From an uncultured Bacilli bacterium (GTDB taxonomy: Bacteria > Bacillota_I > Bacilli_A > RF39 > UBA660): a stretch of 40,932 bases of DNA. Positions 24,267 through 33,021 of this stretch are shown piece by piece (position 1 is the stretch's first letter; every line of letters starts with the position of its first letter). The stretch covers positions 1-40,932 of the forward strand of contig CANQTA010000007.1 of the NCBI GenBank assembly GCA_947626655.1, given 5' to 3'. The notes beneath the pieces were generated by a model. The model was not told the origin of the DNA. It searched no databases and saw nothing but the letters and a program-made list of their open reading frames with translations. Both the position numbers and the translations under genes were made by a program.

Positions 24267-25511
24267 ATGCAAGTTATTATTAAAAAAGGTACTAATCAAA
24301 TTGGTGGTTGTATTACAGAAATCATTAGTAAAGAAGCCAGAATTATAATTGATTTTGGGGAAGATTTACCAGATGAAGAAGAAAAAACTAAGGAACCAAT
24401 TGTTATTGCTGGTTTAAATGATGGTAAAAGTTCTTTATATGATGCAGTCTTTATTACTCATAGTCATGGTGATCATATTGGTTTAATTAATACGATAAAT
24501 AATGATATTCCTATTTATATGTCAAATGATACGAAAAAAATATATACTATAGCCAATGATTTTACAAATAAAGAAGAAGTAAAAATCACAAAAGATATTA
24601 GAACCTTTGATTTTGCCAAATATACAGTCGAAAGTGCGCCGATTAAAATTAAAGATTTGACGATAACTCCTTTTTTAGCTGATCATTCTGCTTATGGTTC
24701 TTGTATGTATTTAATAAGTGATGGTGTAAAAAAAATACTACATACCGGTGATTTTCGTAACCATGGCCGTAAACAAACTGTTTTAAAGAAAGTTTTAGCC
24801 AAAATTAAAAAAGTTGATTTGCTTATTAGCGAGGGAACAAGCTTAAGTATAGGACCGAAAATATATGAAACTGAAAATGCTTTGGAAATAAGAGCTAAAC
24901 AATTATTTAAAGAATATGATCAAATATTTATTTTACAATCATCTACTAATATAGATCGAACTGTTACTTTTGTAAGAGCAGCTTTACAAGTAAATAAAAA
25001 ATTTGTTGCAGATTATTTTACCAAAGTATTAAATGACCAATTAGATTTTAAGGTAGTTATTGATAATAAAAAAATTTTTGTTTGGAAACCAATGAGTTAT
25101 GATTATAAAGAAGCATGGTTTAAAAATAAATATCAAGAAATTTATGAACGAAAATATAATTATGGTTTTTTACCAAATTATGTCATGCAAGTTAAATCAT
25201 CTATGTTAAAAGATATTTATGCTCTTAATAAAGCTTGCCCTTTGACAAAAGCTTGCTTAGTATATTCCATGTGGGATGGTTATAAAAAAAATAAAAGAAC
25301 TCAAAATTTTTTAGAAAAGTGTGAATCATTGGGGATGACTATCGAAGATTTACATACTTCCGGTCATGCTGATAACCAAACGCTAAGGTTAGTTGAAGAT
25401 AGTTTATTACCCCAAGAGACAATTATAATTCATACTGATGATAGTAAATTAGGGGTAAAAGTATTTCATAATAATGTCTTAGTTGAAGATGGACAAATTA
25501 TTGAGATTTAA
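24267..25511 (+). CDS. MBL-fold metallo-hydrolase, RNase J-like
   Basis: A 414-aa metallo-beta-lactamase fold protein. The metal-binding motif is THSHGDHIGL (about residues 64-73), followed by a histidine in LADHSAYGS, an aspartate in HTGDFRNHGRK and a C-terminal histidine in HTSGHADN. This is the pattern of the RNase J / beta-CASP-like group of hydrolases, but at about 410 aa it is shorter than RNase J (about 550) and lacks that enzyme's C-terminal domain. Nucleic acid hydrolysis is possible but not shown. GGAGG precedes the ATG. It is transcribed alone from a near-consensus promoter; the next gene has its own promoter 1 base after the stop. Confidence 0.8.
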   Translation: MQVIIKKGTNQIGGCITEIISKEARIIIDFGEDLPDEEEKTKEPIVIAGLNDGKSSLYDAVFITHSHGDHIGLINTINNDIPIYMSNDTKKIYTIANDFTNKEEVKITKDIRTFDFAKYTVESAPIKIKDLTITPFLADHSAYGSCMYLISDGVKKILHTGDFRNHGRKQTVLKKVLAKIKKVDLLISEGTSLSIGPKIYETENALEIRAKQLFKEYDQIFILQSSTNIDRTVTFVRAALQVNKKFVADYFTKVLNDQLDFKVVIDNKKIFVWKPMSYDYKEAWFKNKYQEIYERKYNYGFLPNYVMQVKSSMLKDIYALNKACPLTKACLVYSMWDGYKKNKRTQNFLEKCESLGMTIEDLHTSGHADNQTLRLVEDSLLPQETIIIHTDDSKLGVKVFHNNVLVEDGQIIEI

Positions 25512-25540
25512 TTGACAGTAAAAACAGATTTTGTTAAGAT
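25512..25540 (+). promoter_or_regulatory. Promoter of the FabG-like gene
   Basis: TTGACA (25512-25517) starts right after the previous stop codon; 17 bp on is TAAGAT (25535-25540) with a TGT extension. Confidence 0.7.
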
Positions 25541-25561
25541 AAATTAGAAGAAGGTATAGAT

Positions 25562-26302
25562 ATGAATTTAGAAGGTAAAGTTGTTATAGTAACAGGGGGA
25601 ACAAGAGGAATTGGTTTAGAAACCGTACGAGCTTTTTTAGAAAATAAGGCCCAAGTAGTGTTATTTGGTTCACGCGCAGAAACTGTGAAAGTAGCCATCC
25701 AAGATTTAAATAAAGAAGGATTTAAGGTTGAAGGTTATTATCCTAATTTAAATGATTATGAAGAGATTTTGCAAATTATAAAGAAGATTAAAGAAAAATA
25801 TGGCAAAATAGATATTTTAATTAATAATGCTGGTATTTCTGATAATAAAAAAATAACTGAAACGACGAGTGAAGATTTTGCTAGTATTATGGATTTAAAT
25901 GTCAATGCAATGTTTAATATGTGTAAAGCTGTTGTGCCAATAATGCAAGAACAACATTATGGTGTTATTTTGAATACTAGTTCGATGGTTAGTATTTATG
26001 GTCAACCATCTGGTGTAGGTTATCCGGCTTCTAAGTTTGCCGTTAATGGTTTAACTAAATCGCTAGCTAGAGAATTAGCTCCTGATAATATTCGGGTAAA
26101 TGCTGTAGCACCAGGAATAACTAATACCGAAATGGTCGCTAAACTTCCAAAAGAAATGATTGAGCCACTTATTAAGACGATACCTTTAGGAAGAATTGGG
26201 GAGCCGAGAGATATTGCGAATGCCTTTTTGTTTTTAGCTAGTGATATGGCTAGTTATATTACCGGTGTTATCTTACAAGTTGATGGAGCTGCTAGAAATT
26301 AA
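25562..26302 (+). CDS. SDR family oxidoreductase, FabG-like 3-oxoacyl-ACP reductase
   Basis: A 246-aa short-chain dehydrogenase with a complete set of classical motifs: the cofactor loop VTGGTRGIGL (about residues 9-18), NNAGIS (about 88-93), the catalytic serine in NTSSMVSIYG (about 138-147) and YPASK (about 155-159, Tyr and Lys of the active site). The C-terminal FLASDMASYITGVILQVDGA matches the FabG subfamily, which reduces 3-oxoacyl-ACP in fatty acid synthesis. No other fab genes are adjacent, so a different ketone substrate cannot be excluded and I give no gene symbol. The gene has its own promoter and terminator. Confidence 0.85.
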   Translation: MNLEGKVVIVTGGTRGIGLETVRAFLENKAQVVLFGSRAETVKVAIQDLNKEGFKVEGYYPNLNDYEEILQIIKKIKEKYGKIDILINNAGISDNKKITETTSEDFASIMDLNVNAMFNMCKAVVPIMQEQHYGVILNTSSMVSIYGQPSGVGYPASKFAVNGLTKSLARELAPDNIRVNAVAPGITNTEMVAKLPKEMIEPLIKTIPLGRIGEPRDIANAFLFLASDMASYITGVILQVDGAARN

Positions 26303-26324
26303 GTGTTTTAATCGACACTTTTTT
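26301..26324 (+). terminator. Terminator of the FabG-like gene
   Basis: AAGTGT (26301-26306) pairs with ACACTT (26315-26320), then T's. The stem overlaps the TAA stop. Confidence 0.8.
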
Positions 26325-26347
26325 AAATTTTAAAGAAATTTTGCTTT

Positions 26348-26376
26348 TGTAACCTAGATGTAACTTTCTTTATAAT
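26348..26376 (+). promoter_or_regulatory. ABC transporter promoter with TGTAAC direct repeat (OmpR/WalR-type box)
   Basis: TGTAAC at 26348-26353 and 26359-26364 form a direct repeat with 11-bp period, the helical repeat bound by OmpR-family regulators; it fits the published WalR form TGTWAH-N5-TGTWAH. The first copy covers the poor -35 position, 17 bp before a perfect TATAAT (26371-26376). Confidence 0.65.
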
Positions 26377-26403
26377 ATAATTTTTTTAGAAAGGAAATTT
26401 TTT

Positions 26404-27072
26404 ATGGAAATTTTAAGAGTCGAAAATTTAACGAAAGTTTATGGAAAGGATAATACTAAAGTTGTCGCTTTAAATAATGTTTCTTTCAGTGTCGAAAAAG
26501 GAGAATTTGTAGCAATTGTTGGAGCCTCTGGGAGTGGAAAATCAACTCTTTTACATTTAATGGGTGGTGTGGATAAGCCGACAAGTGGCAAAGTTTTCAT
26601 TGATGGCCTAGATATTTATAGTTTAAATGATGATAAATTAGCTATTTTTAGAAGAAGACAAATTGGCCTTATTTATCAATTTTATAATTTAATTCCCATT
26701 TTAAATGTTGAAGAAAATATTGCTTTACCACTTAGTTTAGATAATCGCCGTGTCGATAAAGATAAATTAGCAGATTTAATAAAATCTTTGGGATTGAGTC
26801 ATCGAAAAAATCATTTACCAAACGAACTATCTGGTGGTGAACAACAAAGAACATCTATAGGCAGAGCTTTAATTACCAGTCCAGCGATTATATTGGCAGA
26901 TGAACCTACCGGAAATTTAGATAGTAAAGCTAGTGATGAAATAGTCGAAATTTTAAAGAAAACTAATAAAGATTATAAACAAACGATTGTGATGATTACT
27001 CATAATTTAGAAATAGCTAAATGTGCTGATCGAATTATTAAAATAGAAGATGGGCAAATAGTGGGTGATTAA
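26404..27072 (+). CDS. ABC transporter ATP-binding protein (MacB/LolD type)
   Basis: A 222-aa ATPase with Walker A GASGSGKSTLL (about residues 37-47), the Q-loop in IYQFYNLIP, the signature LSGGEQQRTSIGRA (about 142-155), Walker B IILADEPTGNLDS and the switch histidine in MITHN. The family pattern LTKVYGKDNTKVVALNNVSF at the start is typical of ATPases that pair with FtsX-like permeases. It drives the permease coded next, whose GTG start follows this stop by one base. The 11-bp direct repeat at its promoter and the two-component genes downstream indicate regulated expression. Confidence 0.93.
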   Translation: MEILRVENLTKVYGKDNTKVVALNNVSFSVEKGEFVAIVGASGSGKSTLLHLMGGVDKPTSGKVFIDGLDIYSLNDDKLAIFRRRQIGLIYQFYNLIPILNVEENIALPLSLDNRRVDKDKLADLIKSLGLSHRKNHLPNELSGGEQQRTSIGRALITSPAIILADEPTGNLDSKASDEIVEILKKTNKDYKQTIVMITHNLEIAKCADRIIKIEDGQIVGD

Positions 27073-27073
27073 T

Positions 27074-29716
27074 GTGAAAGTTTTAGATAATTTAACAATT
27101 AAAAATTTAAAATTAAATAAAAAAAGAACGATTGTAACAATAATTGGCATTATTTTATCGGTTGCTCTTATTTCTGCCGTCGCTAGTATGTTTTTTTCTT
27201 GTCGGCAAAGTTTAATAGAATATGAATCTAAAAGGAGTGGCAATTTTCATTATGCTTTTTATGATGTCAAAGATAGTGAAATTGAGAATTTTAAATTAAA
27301 TCGTAAAATTGCTAATATTTATACAAGTGCTAACATTGGTTATGCTAAGTTAGATGGCATTAAGAATGAATATAAACCTTATGTCTTTGTCAAAGCATTT
27401 GATACTCCTGCTTTAGAGAATTTGGGAATAGCTTTAATAAAAGGTCGAATGCCTGAAAATTCTAATGAAATAGTTATTCCTAATCATTTAATGACTAACG
27501 GTAAAGTAGTAGAATTAAATATTGGTGATACCATTACTTTAGATATCGGTAATCGAGTTTCTAATGGTACCATTTTAACTCAAAGTAATCCTTTTGATAC
27601 TACAAATTCAGAAGAATTAATTGATACCCAAACTTATACTTATAAGATAGTGGGCGTAATTAGTAGACCTTCTAAGTATATTGAAAGTTATGAGGCCCCA
27701 GGCTATACTTTTATTACCTATTTAGATAATAATATCACTCCTAAAATGGTTGATGTTTATGTTCGTTATACTAAAGATGGCATTAAAAATCCTTATAAAG
27801 TAACAGCGGGTATTCTAGGTGTTGATGCATCACTTTATGAAAAACTTTATAACCCTCAAGATAGTATTAGTGAAAGTGAAATGGTTTCCTTACAAACTAT
27901 GCTTGATAATGCTGAATATCAATATAATATTAATGATTATTTAATTTCTTTAGAAAGTGGAATAATTGGCGATTCAACTATGCAAACTTTATTTAATGCC
28001 GCTTTAATCGTCGTAGTTATTATTATTTTTACTTCTGTCTTTTGTATCAAAAATAGTTTTGATATTTCGGTTATGGAGCGAGTTAAAGAATATGGAATGC
28101 TTAAAAGCGTTGGAGCTACTAAAAAACAAATTAGAAAAAGTGTTTATTTTGAAGCAATAATTTTAGGTATTATTGGAATTCCTTTAGGTATTTTAGCAGG
28201 TCTCTTAGCTTCATACATTTTGATTATTATTAGTAATTATCTTTTAGGAGCAGCTTTTGCTGAGGATTTAAAATTGCAATTTGCCTTTTCATTTTTAGCT
28301 ATTATCTTTGCAACTATTTTAGGTTTTGTAACGGTTTTATTATCAAGTTATCGAAGTGCTAGAAAAGCTTGTAAAATATCTCCAATTAGAGCTATTCGGG
28401 GAAATGATGAAATAAAAATTAAGAAAAATAAAATTAAATGCCCTAAAATAGTTAGTAAAATTTTTGGAATTGGTGGGGAAATATCTTATAAAAATCTTAA
28501 GAGAAGTAAGAAAAAATACCGTACCACAGTTATCAGTATTGTCGTATGTGTAGCAGTTTTCTTAGGTTTAACTTCTTTTATGAATTATGCTTTTAAAATG
28601 ATTAAATTAGAATATGCTGCTAATAATTATAATTTAAAAGTTTCTTATAATGGTAACAAAGATAGTCAACTTGAAAACATTAGAGCCTTAGATAATATCA
28701 AAAATATGGCGGAAGCTTATAGTAGATATTTTGATTTAATAAATCCTTCCCAACATTATTCCAAAGAATACCAAAAATTAATTGATAATAATGAAATCTA
28801 TTATTCTTATAGTACTGAGTATGAAGATATCAATGGTGAAATAATTGAAAAGAAAGTTGAGTCAATAAATCTTTATTTAGTTGATTCTACCTATTTCCAA
28901 GAATATGTCCAAAGTCTTAATTTAAATTATGAAGATGTTGCTAATCAATTTATTTTCATTAATACAGCTTTTGTTGCCAATAAAGAAAACGATAAAGAAT
29001 TTGAAGTGGAAAAATATGATTTTGGTTCTGGTTCCCAAATGGAAGGTTTTATAGATGATAAAGCTCAAAATATAAACATTGCCAAAGTTACCAATAAAAG
29101 ACCATTTTTTATCTCTGACCATAATGTTAATGTTATTTTAATTGGGGATCAGAAAAACTTTAATGATGAAGATTCTTATAAATCAATTTATATTGATAGT
29201 AAGGATGCATCTAAAACTGCGAAAGATTTAGAAACTATCTTTAAAGATGAAGATGTGGGCATCAATAATTATGAAGAAAATGTTAAAAAAATCCAATCCT
29301 TATATATCTTAATTGCTATCTTCCTTTATGGATTTATTACTGTTATTGCGCTTATTGGGATAACTAATATTTTTAATACAATTACTACCAATATGAATTT
29401 AAGAAGAAGAGAGTTTGCTATGTTAAAAAGTATTGGAATGACGAAAAATGAATTTAATCGAATGATTCGTCTTGAAAGTTTATTCTATGGTACAAAATCA
29501 CTTTTGATTGGTATTCCCTTAGGTATTCTACTTTCTTATTTGATTTATTATACTTTTAAAGATGGTTATTTTGTGATGGCTTATCAAATTCCATGGCTAC
29601 CAATTATTATTACTTGTCTAGTAGTTTATTTACTAATTTTAGTAATTATGAAATATTCTTTAAATAAAATAAATAAACAAAATATGATTGAAACAATTCG
29701 CAATGAAAATATTTAA
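27074..29716 (+). CDS. FtsX-like ABC transporter permease (two FtsX domains)
   Basis: An 880-aa permease. It begins with a cytoplasmic amphipathic stretch, a membrane helix (about residues 17-40), a large outside domain (about 45-305), three helices with the FtsX core (about 310-440), then a second copy: a helix near 485-505, a second outside domain (about 510-740) and three C-terminal helices. Both halves keep the inner motif (MERVKEYGMLKSVGATKKQI and RRREFAMLKSIGMTKNEF). It does not have the ten-helix plan of BceB. The start is GTG 27074, one base after the ATPase stop, with GTGGGTGA upstream. Likely substrate classes are antimicrobial peptides or lipoproteins; none is shown by sequence. 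Confidence 0.88.
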   Translation: MKVLDNLTIKNLKLNKKRTIVTIIGIILSVALISAVASMFFSCRQSLIEYESKRSGNFHYAFYDVKDSEIENFKLNRKIANIYTSANIGYAKLDGIKNEYKPYVFVKAFDTPALENLGIALIKGRMPENSNEIVIPNHLMTNGKVVELNIGDTITLDIGNRVSNGTILTQSNPFDTTNSEELIDTQTYTYKIVGVISRPSKYIESYEAPGYTFITYLDNNITPKMVDVYVRYTKDGIKNPYKVTAGILGVDASLYEKLYNPQDSISESEMVSLQTMLDNAEYQYNINDYLISLESGIIGDSTMQTLFNAALIVVVIIIFTSVFCIKNSFDISVMERVKEYGMLKSVGATKKQIRKSVYFEAIILGIIGIPLGILAGLLASYILIIISNYLLGAAFAEDLKLQFAFSFLAIIFATILGFVTVLLSSYRSARKACKISPIRAIRGNDEIKIKKNKIKCPKIVSKIFGIGGEISYKNLKRSKKKYRTTVISIVVCVAVFLGLTSFMNYAFKMIKLEYAANNYNLKVSYNGNKDSQLENIRALDNIKNMAEAYSRYFDLINPSQHYSKEYQKLIDNNEIYYSYSTEYEDINGEIIEKKVESINLYLVDSTYFQEYVQSLNLNYEDVANQFIFINTAFVANKENDKEFEVEKYDFGSGSQMEGFIDDKAQNINIAKVTNKRPFFISDHNVNVILIGDQKNFNDEDSYKSIYIDSKDASKTAKDLETIFKDEDVGINNYEENVKKIQSLYILIAIFLYGFITVIALIGITNIFNTITTNMNLRRREFAMLKSIGMTKNEFNRMIRLESLFYGTKSLLIGIPLGILLSYLIYYTFKDGYFVMAYQIPWLPIIITCLVVYLLILVIMKYSLNKINKQNMIETIRNENI

Positions 29717-29740
29717 AAAAGGGTTTAGGCCCTTTTAATT
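29717..29740 (+). terminator. Terminator after the permease gene
   Basis: AAAAGGG (29717-29723) and CCCTTTT (29730-29736) with a TTTAGG loop; the T tail is the end of the stem plus AATTT, so strength is moderate. Confidence 0.7.
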
Positions 29741-29742
29741 TA

Positions 29743-29751
29743 TGTTATAAT
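29743..29751 (+). promoter_or_regulatory. Extended -10 promoter of the two-component genes
   Basis: TGTTATAAT with no good -35; no TGTAAC repeat is present here. Confidence 0.5.
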
Positions 29752-29770
29752 ATAAAGAAATGGTGAATTT

Positions 29771-30424
29771 ATGGAAATATTGTTAATCGAAGATAATTTA
29801 AATATTATTAAAGGACTTGAGTATGCTTTTAAGCAAGAAAATTTAACTTTAAATACAGCAACTACTTTAACAAAAGCGACGAAATATTTGCAAGAACAAC
29901 AAGTTAATTTAATTATTTTAGATATTACTTTACCAGATGGTGATGGTATAGTATTTTATCAAGACTACATCCAATCATTAAATATTCCTGTCATTTTTTT
30001 AACTGCAAAAGATGAAGAAGAAGTTATTGTCAATTGTTTTAATTTAGGCTGTGATGATTATGTTACCAAACCGTTTTCTACTAAAGAATTATTAGCTAGA
30101 GTCAAAAGAATTTTATTAAAAGCTAAGCAAAAAAGTCTTATAACTGTGCAAAATATTAGTTTTGATTTAGATAAAATGGTAGTTTCCAAAAATAATGTCA
30201 AAATTGAACTCACAAGTTTAGAATTAAAAATCTTGCAAATGTTATTTTTAAATTTAGGTAAAGTAGTGACAAGAACGAGTATCTTAGATAAAATATGGGA
30301 ATGGACTGGTAATGATGTAGATGACCATACGGTAACGGTTTATTTAAAAAGAATTAGAGAAAAATTAGGGGAAGATATAATTGTGACTGTTAAAGGAATT
30401 GGGTATTTAATCGATGAAAAATAA
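29771..30424 (+). CDS. OmpR-family response regulator
   Basis: A 217-aa regulator with a receiver domain (residues 1-115) and a winged-helix DNA-binding domain (about 125-217). The receiver keeps the acidic pair Glu7-Asp8, the phosphoacceptor Asp51 in LIILDITLPDGDG, Thr78 and Lys100 (YVTKPFS). The output domain shows LTSLELKILQMLFLNLGKVVTR and the recognition-helix region DDHTVTVYLKRIREKLG. It is coupled to the kinase gene by an 11-base overlap. OmpR-type proteins bind 11-bp direct repeats, so the TGTAAC repeat before the neighbouring ABC genes is the natural candidate target. Confidence 0.93.
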   Translation: MEILLIEDNLNIIKGLEYAFKQENLTLNTATTLTKATKYLQEQQVNLIILDITLPDGDGIVFYQDYIQSLNIPVIFLTAKDEEEVIVNCFNLGCDDYVTKPFSTKELLARVKRILLKAKQKSLITVQNISFDLDKMVVSKNNVKIELTSLELKILQMLFLNLGKVVTRTSILDKIWEWTGNDVDDHTVTVYLKRIREKLGEDIIVTVKGIGYLIDEK

Positions 30425-31622
30425 AATAAATTTAAAAAGATATTTAACAATTATTAGTCTCTTTATCATATTATTTATAATTATTATTATGAGTAATAAA
30501 TATGAAGAATACTTAAAATATAATCAAAATTATAATAAGAAAATAAATAATATTGTTGCTTTAATAAAGAAGAATAATTTAACTATCTCTGAAAAAGAAT
30601 TGTTACAAATTTTAAATGATGATACAAATGATGATTATTTAGCTAAATATGGTTTATTTATTGATGAAGATATTATTATTAAAGCCAATACAGAAATATT
30701 TTGGCATTATTTTATTAACGATTTAATATTAATTTTATTATTGGTATTAATAATTATTGGTTTGTTTTTAAAATATAATCGTAAAAAAGATCAGGAAATA
30801 AAAAATATTACGGAATGTATTAAAGAAATAAATAAAAATAATTATGAATTATATATAGATACAATTAGTGAAGATGAATTGTCTATTTTAAAAAATGAAT
30901 TATATAAAATAACGGTTAATTTAAAAAGTATGGCTGATAATTCTTTAAAAGATAAGATAAATATTAAAGATAGCTTACAAGATATTTCCCATCAATTAAA
31001 AACACCGCTTACTTCAATAATGATTATGATTGATAATATTTTAGATAATGAGATGGATCCAAAAGTTCAAAATGATTTTTTAAGAGATATCAAAAGAGAA
31101 GTTATAAATATTAAATTTTTAGTCGATGAAATATTAAAATTAGCTAAAATAGATGCTAATAGTGTAGTTTTTCATAAAGAGAACATAATAGTTGAAGATT
31201 TAATTAATGATGTATGTAAAAATGTTAGTTCTCTAAGTGATTTAAAAAATATTGATATCATAATTAAAGGTAAAGATGCTCATATATTAGGAGATTATAA
31301 ATGGCAAAAAGAAGCATTAACTAATATTTTAAAAAATGCTTTAGAATATTCTTATGATAATAGTGAAATAATTATTAATTTTGAGCAAAATAAAATTTAT
31401 ACGGAAATTAAAATTGAAGATTTTGGAGTAGGTATTAAAAAAGAAGATTTAGACAATCTTTTTAAAAGATTTTACAAAGGAAGTAATTTAAAAGATGACA
31501 GTGTGGGAATAGGTATGAATTTAGCCAAAAAAATTATTGAAAAAGATAATGGAATTGTGAGTATAAAAAGGAAGAATAATGGTACAATTTTTACTATTAA
31601 ATATTTTCAAAATTTGCTATAA
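30414..31622 (+). CDS. Sensor histidine kinase
   Basis: A 402-aa membrane kinase. Two helices (about residues 10-27 and 99-119) enclose an outside segment of about 70 residues, too large for the intramembrane-sensing kinases that serve Bce transporters (which have almost no loop). The dimerisation helix carries DISHQLKTPLTSI with the phosphoacceptor His193. The ATPase domain has the N box (LKNALEYSYD), DFGVGIKKEDL and GIGMNLAKKI. It would phosphorylate the regulator encoded just upstream. The start ATG overlaps the regulator gene. What it senses is unknown; context suggests a signal connected with the ABC transporter. Confidence 0.92.
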   Translation: MKNKINLKRYLTIISLFIILFIIIIMSNKYEEYLKYNQNYNKKINNIVALIKKNNLTISEKELLQILNDDTNDDYLAKYGLFIDEDIIIKANTEIFWHYFINDLILILLLVLIIIGLFLKYNRKKDQEIKNITECIKEINKNNYELYIDTISEDELSILKNELYKITVNLKSMADNSLKDKINIKDSLQDISHQLKTPLTSIMIMIDNILDNEMDPKVQNDFLRDIKREVINIKFLVDEILKLAKIDANSVVFHKENIIVEDLINDVCKNVSSLSDLKNIDIIIKGKDAHILGDYKWQKEALTNILKNALEYSYDNSEIIINFEQNKIYTEIKIEDFGVGIKKEDLDNLFKRFYKGSNLKDDSVGIGMNLAKKIIEKDNGIVSIKRKNNGTIFTIKYFQNLL

Positions 31623-31623
31623 T
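31615..31623 (+). promoter_or_regulatory. Extended -10 at the end of the kinase gene
   Basis: TGCTATAAT overlaps the kinase stop codon and lies 17 bases before the YcxB-like start. The -35 is poor. Confidence 0.4.
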
Positions 31624-31639
31624 ATTAATGTGATAAGAT

Positions 31640-32170
31640 ATGAGAATAAAATATAATTTAGAAAAGAATTATTTTAAAAATTATAATGAAGCTAATGGTG
31701 CTATTTGTTTAAAAAGAAAATTAGCCGAAAAGCCCCAAGCCAAAGTTCGTTCGTATTTAACAGTCGCTTATACTTATTGTTTGGCTTTATTAATATTTGC
31801 AATCGTTTTACTTTTCTGGTCATCTTATTTTGAATTTACTTTATTTATGGAAATGGCTTCTTTTTTAATCGGTGCTAGTATTTTTCTTTTCTTTTTTTAT
31901 TTCATTTGGTTATATGCTTGTTCTTCCTTAGAAATTAATAGTAAAAAAGGGGAAATTGTCATTTCAGAAGATGGTATCACAGATGAAAATAGTAATGGTA
32001 ATAAAATAACATTTAGTTATAATAATATTAAAGCTATAATTATTACTAAAAATTTAATAGTTTTTTCTCTTTCCATGCCATTTATGTTTTTTATTCCTAA
32101 TAAAAACAAAACTAAAATAATCAAAGAAATAAAAAAATATAGTGATGTTTTAATAATTGATAAAAGTTAA
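31640..32170 (+). CDS. YcxB-like membrane protein
   Basis: A 176-aa protein with a short polar N-terminus, two adjacent membrane helices (about residues 45-62 and 72-92) and a C-terminal domain with the pattern EIVISEDGITDENSNG, ITFSYNNIKAIIITKNLIVF and MPFMFFIPN. This strand-rich layout is that of YcxB-type PH-like domains found in many Firmicutes. The role is unknown. It lies 17 bases after the histidine kinase and may be co-transcribed, or use the extended -10 at 31615. No clear ribosome binding site is seen before the ATG. No terminator follows. Confidence 0.65.
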   Translation: MRIKYNLEKNYFKNYNEANGAICLKRKLAEKPQAKVRSYLTVAYTYCLALLIFAIVLLFWSSYFEFTLFMEMASFLIGASIFLFFFYFIWLYACSSLEINSKKGEIVISEDGITDENSNGNKITFSYNNIKAIIITKNLIVFSLSMPFMFFIPNKNKTKIIKEIKKYSDVLIIDKS

Positions 32171-32236
32171 AACAATAATATATTTAAAAATATGCTTAAC
32201 TAAGTATCAATATAATGCCAAATATCTGAATGTTAT

Positions 32237-32265
32237 TTGCAATACACAGGAAATTATAGTAAAAT
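32237..32265 (+). promoter_or_regulatory. Promoter of the membrane thioredoxin-like gene
   Basis: TTGCAA (32237-32242), 17 bp, TAAAAT (32260-32265). Confidence 0.6.
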
Positions 32266-32281
32266 TTTAGTAGGTGAAGAA

Positions 32282-32965
32282 ATGGAAAAGAAAAATAAAA
32301 TAATAGTTATTTCTTTAATTGTTTTAACAATTTTAGTTGTAGGAGTTTGTATTTATGTTTTAAATAATAAAAAAGATACTAATGATGATGCTTTGAAGTT
32401 TCGTAGTGAATATATGGAATTAAATGATAAAGTTGATAGTGGAAATAATGCTTATTTAAATACTGTTATTAGTGAAGATAATACCGTTAAATATTTGAGG
32501 GCTAGTGCTGCTGCAAGTATGTTAAAAGATAAATCGGGAGTATTATATTTAGGGTATGCTTCATGTCCTTTGTGTCGAAGTTTAGTGCCAACTTTAACCA
32601 AAATAGCTAAAGATTTAAAAGAAACAATTTATTATGTTGATCTTGCGGAAATTAGAGCAGATTTTGTCATTGAAAATAATACTTTAGTTAAAATAAAAGA
32701 TGGTAGTGAAGGATATTATGAGTTAGTAAAAGCTTTAGATAGTGTCTTAAATGATTTTGTTTTAGATGATGGATATGGTAATTTATATAATACTGGTGAG
32801 AAAAGAATTTTTGCACCTAGTTTAGTAGCATTTAAAAATGGAGAGATAACTTATTATCATATCGGGACAGTTTCAACTCAGACCTCAGGATATACAGAAT
32901 TATCTAAAGATGAAGAAAAAGAATTAGAGAATATTATTAAAGATGTCATAAATAGTAAACAATAA
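32282..32965 (+). CDS. Membrane-anchored thioredoxin-like protein (CPLC motif)
   Basis: A 227-aa protein: N-terminal membrane helix (about residues 6-25), a polar linker, then a thioredoxin-like domain with VLYLGYASCPLCRSLVPTL (CPLC redox motif near residues 95-98), YYVDLAEIR, and a cis-proline-type segment IFAPSLVAFKNGEI near the C-terminus. Outside location is expected from the topology. It may act in exported-protein disulfide exchange or transport-related redox, but the partner is not visible. I start at ATG 32282, which has TAGGTGAAG just upstream; the longer open frame begins at a TTG inside the promoter. Its CPLC motif differs from the WCGPC of the cytosolic thioredoxin at 23383. Confidence 0.8.
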   Translation: MEKKNKIIVISLIVLTILVVGVCIYVLNNKKDTNDDALKFRSEYMELNDKVDSGNNAYLNTVISEDNTVKYLRASAAASMLKDKSGVLYLGYASCPLCRSLVPTLTKIAKDLKETIYYVDLAEIRADFVIENNTLVKIKDGSEGYYELVKALDSVLNDFVLDDGYGNLYNTGEKRIFAPSLVAFKNGEITYYHIGTVSTQTSGYTELSKDEEKELENIIKDVINSKQ

Positions 32966-32966
32966 G

Positions 32967-32995
32967 TTGAGGTAATAAGGTAATTTTGATATAAT
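32967..32995 (+). promoter_or_regulatory. Promoter of the exported unknown-scpA-scpB operon
   Basis: TTGAGG (32967-32972), 17 bp, TGA-TATAAT (-10 at 32990-32995), 26 bases before the start at 33022. Confidence 0.75.
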
Positions 32996-33021
32996 TATTA
33001 AAGATAATAAGGGTGAACAAG

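Noticed and set aside
26404-31622. Bce-type bacitracin resistance module
   Set aside because: The gene set looks similar, but the permease has two FtsX copies with two large outside domains, not the BceB plan, and the kinase has about 70 outside residues, unlike intramembrane-sensing Bce kinases.
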